64,000 bases of DNA from WTHC01 sp965218725 (lineage in GTDB: Archaea; Thermoproteota; Nitrososphaeria; Nitrososphaerales; Nitrosopumilaceae), in NCBI GenBank assembly GCA_965218725.1, contig CBDCLO010000002.1:124001-188000 (forward strand). The letters are read 5' to 3'. Positions 37,614-51,276 of the stretch are shown piece after piece; position 1 is the first letter of the stretch; each line of letters opens with the position of its first letter. The notes under the pieces were generated by a model, which was given only the letters and a program-made list of their open reading frames with translations, was not told the DNA's origin and ran no database searches. A program made the translations under genes and the position numbers.

Positions 37614-38264
37614 CTAATTTAATGCTAGTAATATAAATAAATCTGAAACATGCTCACACTTATCTGACATTCTTAACATACAATCTACTACATCTTTAAA
37701 AATTAAAAGTTCTTTTGAATTTGGTACATTGTTGATTATTTTTGTTGCAAGTAAACGATATTTTATATGCAGATCTTTTTCTATTGTTTGTATTTCATAT
37801 GATAATCCTATTGCACTATTAGAATCTGTATTTAGGTTACGAACCATCTCATTTAATTTATAAACTTCATCTACTAAGAGCTCCATTAATTTTGATAGTT
37901 CTTTATCACACTTAGAATTCTTTAATGTAGATGTTTTTATTATTGATATTTTAAATGATATATCAGTAACGCATTCACCTATTCCATCCATTGTATATGC
38001 GGCATTGAGAAGACTTTCCCTATTTATGATAAGACCACCCACATCAGATATTTCCCTGGTTATCTTTTTTCTTAGGTTTTCTATTTCATCCTCTATACTT
38101 AATATTTGTTCAATCGTATTTTTAATTATTTGTTTGTCATTTTTTATAATTAGACCAGGTAACGACGCGAGTTCTCTAGTTGCATTTAAAATTCTATTTA
38201 TTTCATCTTGTAGGATCGCTATTGCTTTTCTTTTAGCTTGAACCTCAAGTTCCCCACTATACAT
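37614..38264 (-). CDS. DUF47/PhoU-like helical protein
   Basis: A 216-residue, nearly all-helical protein with long heptad-rich stretches (IEDEIENLRKKI, MDGIGECVTDI, CMLRMSDKCEHVSDLF). The final DKCEHVSD matches the metal-binding end motif of the DUF47/PhoU group. These proteins usually assist or regulate phosphate transport; no phosphate transporter is adjacent here. It lies 50 bases upstream of endA on the same strand. Confidence 0.82.
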   Translation of the reverse strand: MYSGELEVQAKRKAIAILQDEINRILNATRELASLPGLIIKNDKQIIKNTIEQILSIEDEIENLRKKITREISDVGGLIINRESLLNAAYTMDGIGECVTDISFKISIIKTSTLKNSKCDKELSKLMELLVDEVYKLNEMVRNLNTDSNSAIGLSYEIQTIEKDLHIKYRLLATKIINNVPNSKELLIFKDVVDCMLRMSDKCEHVSDLFILLALN

Positions 38265-38308
38265 CTACCATAATTGAATACATACATTAATTAAATCCTT
38301 GTTTATGA

Positions 38309-40045
38309 TTATTTTTTCTGGTTTTTATATAATGAAATGATCTCATTTACAGTTGATGCTGATTCAGGAGTCTTATCAGTTCTAATCTTACCTGTGAATT
38401 TTGGAAATCGTAGTGCAAGTCCACTACTTTTAATTTTAGATTTAGCGGTTTTATGTAAAGGACTTAACGTTATTTCTGAAGCTACAACTTCAATTACAAG
38501 ATCTGGATCAAACCAAACATTAGCTTCTATGCTACTATCAACTCTAAAATTTTTTTTTAGTGATATTTTGTTTGATAGTAACTGATAAAACTGATCTAGG
38601 TTATTATCTGTGAAACCACTACCAACCTTACAAATAGTAGGAAACATATCATTTTCATTATCATATGTTGATAACAATAATGTACCATATCTACCAGTTC
38701 TTCTTCCTTTACCAAAAAATGCTCCAACTATAACAAGATCTAAACTATCTCCCAATTTATTTTTATATTCACGTTTTAATTTAATCCAGCTACTACCTCT
38801 TGTACCAGCTCGATATTTTGAATCAATAATTTTTAACATCAGTCCTTCACACCCATCATTTATGCTATCCTCCAAAAAATCATTTAACTCCAATTTATTT
38901 TCTATCATTTTCATCGGTATGATTTTCATAAATTCATTTTCTATTATTGTTTCTTCAAGTATCTTTCTACGTTTATAATATCTGTAATCAGTACAATCTT
39001 TACCATCCATATATAATATATCAAAAAAATTTATAGTTATAGGGTACTTAGATATAGCTGCATCTATATTATATTTTCTACGTCTGTGCATAAGTTCTTG
39101 AAAAGGTAAAAATTTTCCTGTATTTTCATTAATTGCTACTATTTCAGCTTCAAGTATAACTTCATTAGAGTTTATATTCTTTGGTGCTCTTTCCCTTATC
39201 TCTGGATAATATTTAGTAATATTTTCCAAACTTCTAGAAAAAAGGACAACCGTATTATTTTTTAAATGAATTTGTACTCTTTCTCCATCTAGTTTGTATT
39301 CCGCAGAGATTTTTTTTGTCTTTTCTAGTAGTATAATCTCATCTTTTATACGATCTGCCAACATAGGTCGTATTGGATTAAAAATTGAAATTCTAAATCT
39401 ATTAATTCCATTAATACCGTTTTTTGAAATTATTTGAGCTACTTTACCCAAATCACTAGATATGTTATAAGCATTTTCTAATATAATTCTATTTTTTTTT
39501 GAATCTGTATAGGCAATTGATAGCGCATCTAAGATTGTATTATCTGCAATACCTAATCTTAATGTTCCAAGTAATATTTTGAGAAGGAATTTTGCTTCTA
39601 GTGGATTTGAATCATTTAAAAGACTAGATATGTACCTCATTTTCATATACTTTGACCCAACACCAACTAAATTAGCAATCTTATAGAATGTATTAAACAC
39701 TCGATCTATAGTTATTATGTCTTTAGTAAATGTAGTTTGTGCTTTTTTAGTTAATACATTAACAGCAACATCACCTAAATCTCCAGTTTTTTGGTATATT
39801 TTTTCTATGTATTTAGTGGAAATACCTGATGACTTTGAAACAGCACCTATGGCTAGTCTTTCTGCAACACCCAGTTCTATACCCATAAAATTTGGTCCTA
39901 ATTTTCCTTGAATCAAATAAATCACTTTTGATATTGTATCACTAGATGTTATCTTAAATAACTTAACAAGAATTTCTGTTAATTCTAATCGTTTTGAAGT
40001 ATTCTCCATGTCACCAAGTGCTGTTACTAAATCAAAATATTTCAA
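38309..40045 (-). CDS. lig: ATP-dependent DNA ligase
   Basis: Seals nicks in replication and repair. The 578-residue chain has the archaeal layout: helical N-terminal DNA-binding domain (1-215), adenylation domain with nucleophile K251 in EYKLDGERVQ, RSLEN, LEAEIVAI, and EGLMLKI, SSWIKLKREY, then an OB fold ending near FPKFTGKIRTDKTPESA. All nucleotidyltransferase motifs are readable. It is followed by the DUF47 gene after 44 bases. Confidence 0.96.
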   Translation of the reverse strand: MKYFDLVTALGDMENTSKRLELTEILVKLFKITSSDTISKVIYLIQGKLGPNFMGIELGVAERLAIGAVSKSSGISTKYIEKIYQKTGDLGDVAVNVLTKKAQTTFTKDIITIDRVFNTFYKIANLVGVGSKYMKMRYISSLLNDSNPLEAKFLLKILLGTLRLGIADNTILDALSIAYTDSKKNRIILENAYNISSDLGKVAQIISKNGINGINRFRISIFNPIRPMLADRIKDEIILLEKTKKISAEYKLDGERVQIHLKNNTVVLFSRSLENITKYYPEIRERAPKNINSNEVILEAEIVAINENTGKFLPFQELMHRRRKYNIDAAISKYPITINFFDILYMDGKDCTDYRYYKRRKILEETIIENEFMKIIPMKMIENKLELNDFLEDSINDGCEGLMLKIIDSKYRAGTRGSSWIKLKREYKNKLGDSLDLVIVGAFFGKGRRTGRYGTLLLSTYDNENDMFPTICKVGSGFTDNNLDQFYQLLSNKISLKKNFRVDSSIEANVWFDPDLVIEVVASEITLSPLHKTAKSKIKSSGLALRFPKFTGKIRTDKTPESASTVNEIISLYKNQKK

Positions 40046-40078
40046 AATAATAAATCAAAGTTATTTAGACAAAATATA

Positions 40079-41167
40079 TTAACCACTAATCGTTTTCATC
40101 TTGTTTTGTAAGATCTTTATTCTGGCATTATAACTTTCACTATATTCTAATTCTGAAGGCGCTAACGTTGCTGGATGGATAAACCCTTGGGTTCTTATAT
40201 GTACAGCTTTTTTCATTGTTACAGTTCTTACATAATCCCAGTCTGGTGTTGAAAAACCATCAACAGGGCCTATCATTTTTCCATTATGCATACTAAATAT
40301 CAATGCCTCTATTATTGGAATACAAAAGTTGATTGATGCAGATGAATTTAATTTTACAGGCATTAGTGGCATATTATGACTACCTCTAGTATTCCCTGCA
40401 ACATAATGGCTTTCATTAAATACGCTTCCAGTCTCTTCTGTAGCTGGAAATTGTTTCTGAGTTCTAACTATGCATATTGGATCATCCTTTCCTACGTACT
40501 TTCCTGCAATGTTATGTAATCTATCTGTAGATGAAGAAACTATTGGATCTCCACTCTTTGTGAAAACAGATGATATTACATATTTATTTGGATACATTAG
40601 CGCAGCTTCTATTGTTGGTTTATCTTCCCATAATGAAAGTTCTGCAATTTTTGCATTTTCTACATCCATTATATTGATTATAACTCCTTTAGAAAGTGAC
40701 TCATTAATTATTAAACCAGTATTACTCCTACTTTCTATGAAAAGCCTGTAAAAAGGATAATTAAAAGCACCTGGTTCTGTTTTATCAGCAGCAAATACAA
40801 CAAACGATTCACTAAACCTCTCTTCAAACTCCATTTCAGCTACACCAGGACCTAGCCCTCTCACATTTCCAGAAAATGAATCTTTCAATAAATCTTGGCC
40901 AGCTCCATACAGACCTTCCTTATTAGCAATTTCAGTGCCTTTCTCAAATGCATTCCAAGCTAACTTGTGAATATCAATATCATTGATACCATGTCTATGT
41001 GTCATAATTATGTGTACATCGTCACCACAATATCCTATATAATGATCTATAGGTATATCACTTTCACATATAAACTTCTTAATAGTGTTTACAATATTAA
41101 TACTAGGTTTTGTATGTCCGCCTATGCTTCCAATATCAGCCTTAATTGCCGTTACTGTAATTTTCAT
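40079..41167 (-). CDS. fbp: bifunctional fructose-1,6-bisphosphate aldolase/phosphatase
   Basis: Archaeal gluconeogenic enzyme that both condenses triose phosphates and dephosphorylates the product. The 362-residue protein starts MKITVTAIKADIGSIGGH, with the conserved Asp and His metal ligands, and carries YCGDDVHIIM, YGAGQDLLKD, GPGVAEMEF, AADKTEPGAFN, the Schiff-base region and DGFSTPDWDYVR. All hallmarks of the class V FBPase family. With TPI and PPDK in this window it makes a one-way gluconeogenic set. Confidence 0.96.
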   Translation of the reverse strand: MKITVTAIKADIGSIGGHTKPSINIVNTIKKFICESDIPIDHYIGYCGDDVHIIMTHRHGINDIDIHKLAWNAFEKGTEIANKEGLYGAGQDLLKDSFSGNVRGLGPGVAEMEFEERFSESFVVFAADKTEPGAFNYPFYRLFIESRSNTGLIINESLSKGVIINIMDVENAKIAELSLWEDKPTIEAALMYPNKYVISSVFTKSGDPIVSSSTDRLHNIAGKYVGKDDPICIVRTQKQFPATEETGSVFNESHYVAGNTRGSHNMPLMPVKLNSSASINFCIPIIEALIFSMHNGKMIGPVDGFSTPDWDYVRTVTMKKAVHIRTQGFIHPATLAPSELEYSESYNARIKILQNKMKTISG

Positions 41168-41235
41168 ATTTTTTTTTACATATACTTATTTATAGTTGTA
41201 TATACAATGAATTTTATTAGTAAGATATTATATTA

Positions 41236-41245
41236 TTATATAAAA
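41236..41245 (+). promoter_or_regulatory. TATA-like box for the EF-1alpha gene
   Basis: ttatataaaa lies 36-45 bases before the TTG start at 41281. Archaeal transcription usually begins about 25 bases downstream of the TATA centre, which would leave a very short leader. No other strong TATA candidate lies nearer. In AT-rich DNA such matches are common. Confidence 0.4.
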
Positions 41246-41280
41246 ATTCGGAAAAGTAAATAAATCACTTCTTATAACGT

Positions 41281-42573
41281 TTGGTGTTGGCTAATAAACC
41301 TCATTTAAATTTGATTGTAACAGGTCATATAGATAATGGAAAATCTACCACGATGGGTCATTTGTTAATGGATCTTGGGATAGTTGATGAACGAACTATA
41401 AACGCACATGCAAAAGCATCAGAAGAAACTGGAAAAGGTGACACATTCAAATATGCTTGGGTTATGGATAACATAAAAGATGAACGGGAAAGAGGAATTA
41501 CAATAGATCTAGCATTTCAAAAATTTGAAACTCCTAAAACGTTTTTTACTCTTATTGATGCTCCTGGACATCGTGATTTTATAAAAAATATGATTACAGG
41601 TGCATCTGAAGCTGATTGTGCTTTACTGGTTCTTTCATCTAAAGAAAGTGAGACAGACACTGCTATTGCACCAGGTGGACAGGCTAGAGAACATGCATTT
41701 TTATTAAAAACTCTTGGAGTAAGTCAATTAATAGTAGCAATAAATAAGATGGATGATAATAATTATTCTGAGAATTCATTTAAAACTGCTAAAGAAAAAG
41801 GCGAGAAATTAATAAAATCAGTAGGATATAGACTTGAGAGTGTTCCATTTGTACCCATATCTGGATGGAAAGGAGATAATCTTGTAAAAAAATCAGATAA
41901 TATGAAGTGGTGGGCTGGTAAAACATTATTTGAATTATTTGATGATTTTAAAGTACCTGAAAAACCTGTAGGTAAACCTTTGCGTATACCAGTTCAGGAT
42001 GTTTATTCTATTACTGGTGTAGGTACTGTGCCTGTTGGACGTGTTGAAACTGGAAAAATGAAACCAGGTGACAAAATAATAATAATGCCGTCAGGTGCAA
42101 CAGGTGAAATAAAATCAATTGAAACACATCATACACAAATGGATTCTGCGGAAGCTGGTGATAACATAGGTTTTAACTTACGTGGTGTAGATAAAAAAGA
42201 TATAAAACGTGGAGATGTTATCGGGACTCTTGACTCTCCACCAAAAGTTGCTAAAGAATTTCGATCTCAAATTATTGTCATTCATCATCCTACGGCAGTT
42301 GCACCAGGTTATACACCTGTACTTCATGCACATACAGCACAAGTTGCAGCTACACTTGTTGCGTTTGAATCAAAAATTAATCCTGTCACAGGTGCAACTG
42401 AAGAAAACAATCCAAAATTTCTTAAAGTTGGTGATTCTGCAATAGTACGTATTAGACCAGTACGGCCTATACCGTTAGAGACTTTTAAAGAGTTTCCAGA
42501 ATTAGGTAGATTTGCATTAAGAGATATGGGTTCTACAATAGCAGCTGGAGTAATTAAAGAAATAATTGAGTGA
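41281..42573 (+). CDS. tuf: translation elongation factor EF-1alpha
   Basis: GTPase that brings aminoacyl-tRNA to the ribosome. The 430-residue protein has the P-loop GHIDNGKST (G1), RGITIDLAF (G2), DAPGHRDF (G3), NKMD (G4), then beta-barrel domains II and III. P-loop residue 19 is Asn where bacteria have His and eukaryotes Ser. The start is taken as TTG 41281; GTG 41284 and TTG 41287 are close alternatives. Followed by uS10 after 25 bases, a universal archaeal pairing. Confidence 0.97.
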   Translation: MVLANKPHLNLIVTGHIDNGKSTTMGHLLMDLGIVDERTINAHAKASEETGKGDTFKYAWVMDNIKDERERGITIDLAFQKFETPKTFFTLIDAPGHRDFIKNMITGASEADCALLVLSSKESETDTAIAPGGQAREHAFLLKTLGVSQLIVAINKMDDNNYSENSFKTAKEKGEKLIKSVGYRLESVPFVPISGWKGDNLVKKSDNMKWWAGKTLFELFDDFKVPEKPVGKPLRIPVQDVYSITGVGTVPVGRVETGKMKPGDKIIIMPSGATGEIKSIETHHTQMDSAEAGDNIGFNLRGVDKKDIKRGDVIGTLDSPPKVAKEFRSQIIVIHHPTAVAPGYTPVLHAHTAQVAATLVAFESKINPVTGATEENNPKFLKVGDSAIVRIRPVRPIPLETFKEFPELGRFALRDMGSTIAAGVIKEIIE

Positions 42574-42598
42574 TGCTACTTATTTTTATTGAGTTTAT

Positions 42599-42907
42599 AT
42601 GACACAATCAGCACGTATTAAATTAACTAGTACTAATCTATCCAGATTAGATGGTGTTTGTACTGAAATATTAGGAATTGGAAAGAAATCAGATATTAAA
42701 GTAAAAGGTCCTACACCACTACCAGTTAAGAGATTGCATATCGCAACAAGAAAATCACCTTGTGGTAGTGGTACTGAAACATATGAAAAATGGGAAATGA
42801 GGATGCATAGGAGGCTTATAGATATTAATGCTGATGATAAAGCAATAAGACAACTTATGAGATTAAAAATACCAGACGACGTTTATATAGAACTATCTCT
42901 GAAGTAG
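42599..42907 (+). CDS. rps10: small ribosomal subunit protein uS10
   Basis: Ribosomal protein of the 30S head. The 102-residue sequence has GPTPLPVKRLHIATRKSPCGSG (outline), KWEMRMHRRLIDI and IPDDVYIELSL, all standard for archaeal S10. It follows EF-1alpha and precedes a small RNA polymerase subunit gene, so the three probably form one transcript. Confidence 0.97.
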   Translation: MTQSARIKLTSTNLSRLDGVCTEILGIGKKSDIKVKGPTPLPVKRLHIATRKSPCGSGTETYEKWEMRMHRRLIDINADDKAIRQLMRLKIPDDVYIELSLK

Positions 42908-42945
42908 TACTCAATAAATATATATCAGAAAATATTATCACACAC

Positions 42946-43113
42946 ATGGAGGATAATTCAAAAAAATTTGATGTGTTATACAGTTGTTTGAGGTGTGGTA
43001 CAGAAGTCACTAACTATGAATTAAACAGATTACCAGAAATAAAATGCATTTGTGGATTTAGGGTATTTATAAAAACTAGATCCAGTATTGTTAAAACAAT
43101 AAACGCTGTCTAG
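42946..43113 (+). CDS. rpo12: DNA-directed RNA polymerase subunit Rpo12 (RpoP)
   Basis: A 55-residue zinc-ribbon subunit of RNA polymerase. ATG 42946 opens a frame to TAG 43111-43113. YSCLRCGTEV gives the first CXXC; the second knuckle is KCICGFRVF, a CXC instead of the usual CXXC. TRSSIVKTINAV matches the basic, proline-poor version of the conserved RPPIVKxxxA tail. It lies 38 bases after uS10 on the same strand. Confidence 0.88.
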   Translation: MEDNSKKFDVLYSCLRCGTEVTNYELNRLPEIKCICGFRVFIKTRSSIVKTINAV

Positions 43114-43129
43114 TAATTACTTGTAACGG

Positions 43130-43513
43130 TTAACCTTTTTCTATCTTTGTATTGTTCCAGCATGTTTTACATAGCTGTCCATCGATATCCCATGTTTTTT
43201 TAGGATTATATCTTATAAGCCCAAGTTTTGTATTACAAACACAACAAAAATTTTTTTTCCTATTAAATTCTTCTTCTTTTTTAGTAAAACAATTTTCACA
43301 TAGTATTCCTTTCATATTCCATTGCCACCGTGGTTCCCACATATCTGATATTGGTTTATTATTTCTGCATATTACACATTTTTGAATAAGATTTTTTTCA
43401 TATTGCTCTTTCATCTTATCTATGTGGCAATCACCACACAAATACCCATGAATATTCCATTCTTTCTTAGCCTTATATTTATGGTTAATTTGTTTATTAC
43501 ATATACAACACAT
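43130..43513 (-). CDS. protein of three tandem zinc-knuckle units
   Basis: I do not recognise a named family. Starting from MCCICNK (ATG 43513; the open frame reaches 43543), the protein has three repeats of a pattern CxxC, about 18-25 residues, W, about 3 residues, GxLCxxC: CCICN...WNIHGYLCGDC, CVICR...WNMKGILCENC, CCVCN...WDIDGQLCKTC. Each should bind one zinc. Nucleic-acid or protein binding is possible. It is convergent with rpo12. Confidence 0.7.
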   Translation of the reverse strand: MCCICNKQINHKYKAKKEWNIHGYLCGDCHIDKMKEQYEKNLIQKCVICRNNKPISDMWEPRWQWNMKGILCENCFTKKEEEFNRKKNFCCVCNTKLGLIRYNPKKTWDIDGQLCKTCWNNTKIEKG

Positions 43514-43659
43514 ATTCTTATTACGTTTAAAAAATATTATCAATATTACATGTTTATTGTTTTTTAATAATAAATAAACTAATCTAGTTTGCTGCGTAAT
43601 TTTTGATTATGTGTGATATATGTAGATAACTTGAATATGGTTTTAAACTTATACAGATT

Positions 43660-43679
43660 TGTTATTAAGATTAATAACA
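43660..43679. repeat. 8-bp inverted repeat, 4-base spacer
   Basis: tgttatta and taataaca flank agat. The element sits 117-136 bases before the open frame of the zinc-knuckle gene and after the hydroxyacyl-CoA dehydrogenase stop. It could be an operator or a weak hairpin; no second copy was noticed. Confidence 0.35.
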
Positions 43680-43745
43680 ACAATGAATTAACTTAATAAC
43701 TATATATAAGTGAACTAAGTTTACTTCTACATTATTAACATAAAA

Positions 43746-44888
43746 TTAAAACTTAGTGTTACCTGGTAGCTTATTAGGCTTGTATACATCACCATATTGT
43801 TTACTCAGATTATTTAATTCATTGGTTATATTTGAAATACCGTACATCTTTACTGTATCCATGATCGAAATTCTAAGACCTAAACCTAATCGTGCAGATT
43901 TTTCAATTTCATATATGTTGCTAACATTATTTGATATAAGCCATATCATATTATTGAATATGTTTGCAATAATCTGAATAGGATCAAATTTTTTTGCTAG
44001 ACTTTCTGTAAGTTGTATCCTAGTATATTTTTCTTTATTGTATTTATAAAATCCTTCATTAGTTTTACGACCTAACTTATTTTGTTCATATAATTTTTTA
44101 ATTTTTTTATTTATGTTGATTAATTTTTTATCTCTTGATTGTATCTCCATAGTAGCTTTATGAATAACATCAATACCTGTAAAATCTGCTAATTCAAATA
44201 TACCCATTGGAAAACCAAGTTTAAATTTAACTGCAGAATCAATTTCCATTATACTGTTACTTTGTCTTTCCATAATATTGCAAGATTCATGTACTAGTGG
44301 AATAAATAACCTATTTACAATAAAACCAGGAACATCTTTGTGGCATATTACTGGTTCTTTCTTAAGTGACAACACAAACCTAGTTATTTTATCCACAACG
44401 TCATTTCCAGTCTTTTGGCCTGGTATTATTTCAACTAACTTCATTAATTGGGGTGGATTAAAAAAATGAATTCCAATAACTTTTTCAGATCTATTTGTTA
44501 CATTTGCAATTTCAGTAATAGGTAATGAGCTTGTATTTGAAGCAAATATAGTCCTATGATCTACTAGCTTTTCTAATTCTTCATATACTTTTTTTTTTAA
44601 ATCCATAATCTCTGGAACAGCTTCTATTATTAAATCACATTTTTTTACTGCATCATTTAAATTAACAATAGGATGTATCCTCGAATAAATATTATCTCTA
44701 TCTTGTTCTGTTAGTTTACCTTTTTTAGTTAATTGGTTGAGACTCCACTTTATATTGTTCATAGCTTTATCTAAAATTTTTTTTTCAACGTCTCTTAGTA
44801 CAACATTATAACCAGACATAGCTATAGTTTGTGCAATACCGTGACCCATTACACCTGATCCTAGGACAGTGATTTTTTCTATTTCCAT
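43746..44888 (-). CDS. hbd: 3-hydroxyacyl-CoA (3-hydroxybutyryl-CoA) dehydrogenase
   Basis: NAD-dependent oxidation of 3-hydroxybutyryl-CoA, a late step of the 4-hydroxybutyrate half of the CO2-fixation cycle in this lineage. The 380-residue protein has the Rossmann start TVLGSGVMGHGIAQ, SNTSSLPIT, the catalytic HFFNPPQLMKLVEI, and the GFIVNRLF-PLV block; GRKTNEGFYKY ends the first C-terminal domain. An extra roughly 90 residues form a second 3HCDH C-terminal domain, longer than the 280-residue bacterial Hbd. Upstream lies a class III aminotransferase with a 75-base gap. Confidence 0.92.
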   Translation of the reverse strand: MEIEKITVLGSGVMGHGIAQTIAMSGYNVVLRDVEKKILDKAMNNIKWSLNQLTKKGKLTEQDRDNIYSRIHPIVNLNDAVKKCDLIIEAVPEIMDLKKKVYEELEKLVDHRTIFASNTSSLPITEIANVTNRSEKVIGIHFFNPPQLMKLVEIIPGQKTGNDVVDKITRFVLSLKKEPVICHKDVPGFIVNRLFIPLVHESCNIMERQSNSIMEIDSAVKFKLGFPMGIFELADFTGIDVIHKATMEIQSRDKKLININKKIKKLYEQNKLGRKTNEGFYKYNKEKYTRIQLTESLAKKFDPIQIIANIFNNMIWLISNNVSNIYEIEKSARLGLGLRISIMDTVKMYGISNITNELNNLSKQYGDVYKPNKLPGNTKF

Positions 44889-44963
44889 GTCTAAACCACA
44901 CTATACTTTTTAATATGTTTTAAAATATTAAATTGTAATTAAAAAGTTGAATAATTTATTATA

Positions 44964-46271
44964 TTAATTCAAAACCTCAGCAAATTCAGTAGACGCATTA
45001 ATTAAATGCTTTATATCAGAATCTGAATGTGCATATGAAAATGCACCAAGTTTTCCAGGCATAAAAAATATATTATCATGCGAAATAAGTTTGAAGTGAT
45101 AATCATAGAGTACTTTTTTATCACATTTTGCGACATCAGTTGCATTTTTTATATTTTGTATATTATTTTTTATAAAATGTATCATGAATAATGAACCTTT
45201 TCCAGTCACAATAGCTTTACCCTCAAATATTTTATTTAACATACGTCTTGTTTTTTCACCAAGTTGATTAATTTTTTCATATATGACTTTTTTGCTTTTT
45301 AATAATGTTAGTGTGGCATGTCCAGAAATCATAGTTAAAGGATTTGTAGAAAATGTGCCACCTCCAATATATGCACGTAATGGTTTTTTATTAATTTCAG
45401 TATTTGAATTGTTCATTATTTCATTTGTGCCACATATTATTCCGATAGGCAGGCCTCCACCTACTATTTTTCCTAATATTACTATATCTGGTCTAAGTTT
45501 CATACTATGATACATACAACCAAACTTAAATCTAAATCCTGTTACAATTTCGTCTAAAATGAATATAGAGTTATTAGAATGTATGAATTCCTGGATACCA
45601 AGTAGGTATTCTTTAGTAGCAGGTATACACCCACCACCACCTAAAACAGGCTCAATAATGATACCAGCAAGATCGTCTTTAATTGAAGTTAAAATTTTAA
45701 TTGATTTTTCTATGTTATTAAATGGTAATGATACTGTATATTTTTCATTTACCAATCCATTACATTCGGATTTACTAAATGGCCAATTTATACTTCTTAA
45801 TAAATCTGATGTGTATCCATGCCACCCCCCATCTATTTTTGCAATAATTTTCTTGTTTGTAGTAGATCTAGCTAATCTGACTGCATACATAGCAGCTTCT
45901 GTACCAGTAGTCACATATCTTATTTTTTCTGCGATAGGTACTGATTTTCTAATTAATTCTGATAGTTTAATTGTGATTTCATTTACTGTTCCATACATCC
46001 AGCCTCTTGCTAGCTGTTTCCTAATCTGTTGCTTTACATACGTATTTACATGACCAAAAATAAGACTCCAGTGCCCCATCCAATAATCGGTATATTTATT
46101 ATGATCAACATCCACAATGAATTTTCCTTTTGAATATTTTGTAATAAATGGATAAGGCTTGAAAAATCGTATATTATGACTAACTCCATTAACATGAAAT
46201 ACTTTTGATTTAATAAATAATTTATATGATCCCTTTGTTTTATTAACATATTCAGAACTGTAGTTAACCAA
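44964..46271 (-). CDS. class III PLP aminotransferase related to glutamate-1-semialdehyde aminomutase
   Basis: A 435-residue PLP enzyme. Visible: GTVNEITIKLSELI, VTTGTEAAMYAVRLAR, the GGWHGY loop, IIIEPVLGGGG, LDEIVTGFRF, and the Schiff-base lysine in ILGKIVGGGLPIG. This arrangement places it near HemL. The first 40 residues are longer than in HemL and there is no hem gene near, so it may be a paralog acting on another amino compound. It is divergent from the rRNA operon across 245 bases. Confidence 0.85.
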   Translation of the reverse strand: MVNYSSEYVNKTKGSYKLFIKSKVFHVNGVSHNIRFFKPYPFITKYSKGKFIVDVDHNKYTDYWMGHWSLIFGHVNTYVKQQIRKQLARGWMYGTVNEITIKLSELIRKSVPIAEKIRYVTTGTEAAMYAVRLARSTTNKKIIAKIDGGWHGYTSDLLRSINWPFSKSECNGLVNEKYTVSLPFNNIEKSIKILTSIKDDLAGIIIEPVLGGGGCIPATKEYLLGIQEFIHSNNSIFILDEIVTGFRFKFGCMYHSMKLRPDIVILGKIVGGGLPIGIICGTNEIMNNSNTEINKKPLRAYIGGGTFSTNPLTMISGHATLTLLKSKKVIYEKINQLGEKTRRMLNKIFEGKAIVTGKGSLFMIHFIKNNIQNIKNATDVAKCDKKVLYDYHFKLISHDNIFFMPGKLGAFSYAHSDSDIKHLINASTEFAEVLN

Positions 46272-46341
46272 CCTACAAGTATATCAATAATCTAGTATAT
46301 ATAAACAGGACCAGCACAACTTATAAGTATTAATTTTATTA

Positions 46342-46352
46342 TTATACTTATA
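46342..46352 (+). promoter_or_regulatory. candidate TATA box of the rRNA operon
   Basis: ttatacttata lies about 175 bases before the mature 16S start and about 125 bases before the processing stem. Another A/T-rich match (atatataaa, 46297-46305) is closer to the divergent aminotransferase and may serve either gene. Assignment is by position only. Confidence 0.3.
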
Positions 46353-46469
46353 CGTAACTAAGCGGCGCTGGTAACGAATTATGGTAATATGCCAATATGT
46401 GAATTACGAGCCTCCAGTTGCGCATACAATATGAGGGTTTGATCAATAGATCTAATCTGATATGTGAAG

Positions 46470-48016
<1,547 letters not shown>

Positions 48017-48110
48017 TTTTGCAAGTTAATGCAATTCATCACGAAAGTGCTGGATGAAGAATGTAGCAGATCATTAATATGAATTTGCGATGATCGTTGT
48101 GTATAGTTGT

Positions 48111-51138
<3,028 letters not shown>

Positions 51139-51276
51139 ATAGAAACTATACATTAACAGATTATATTGTAATTCATATTGGATGTTATGTCTTGAATATA
51201 ATCTTAATTCACTTTTAATTAAAATTACATAATTGTGTATGTTGTATCATGTAATATTGTATTTAGTAATTGTACA

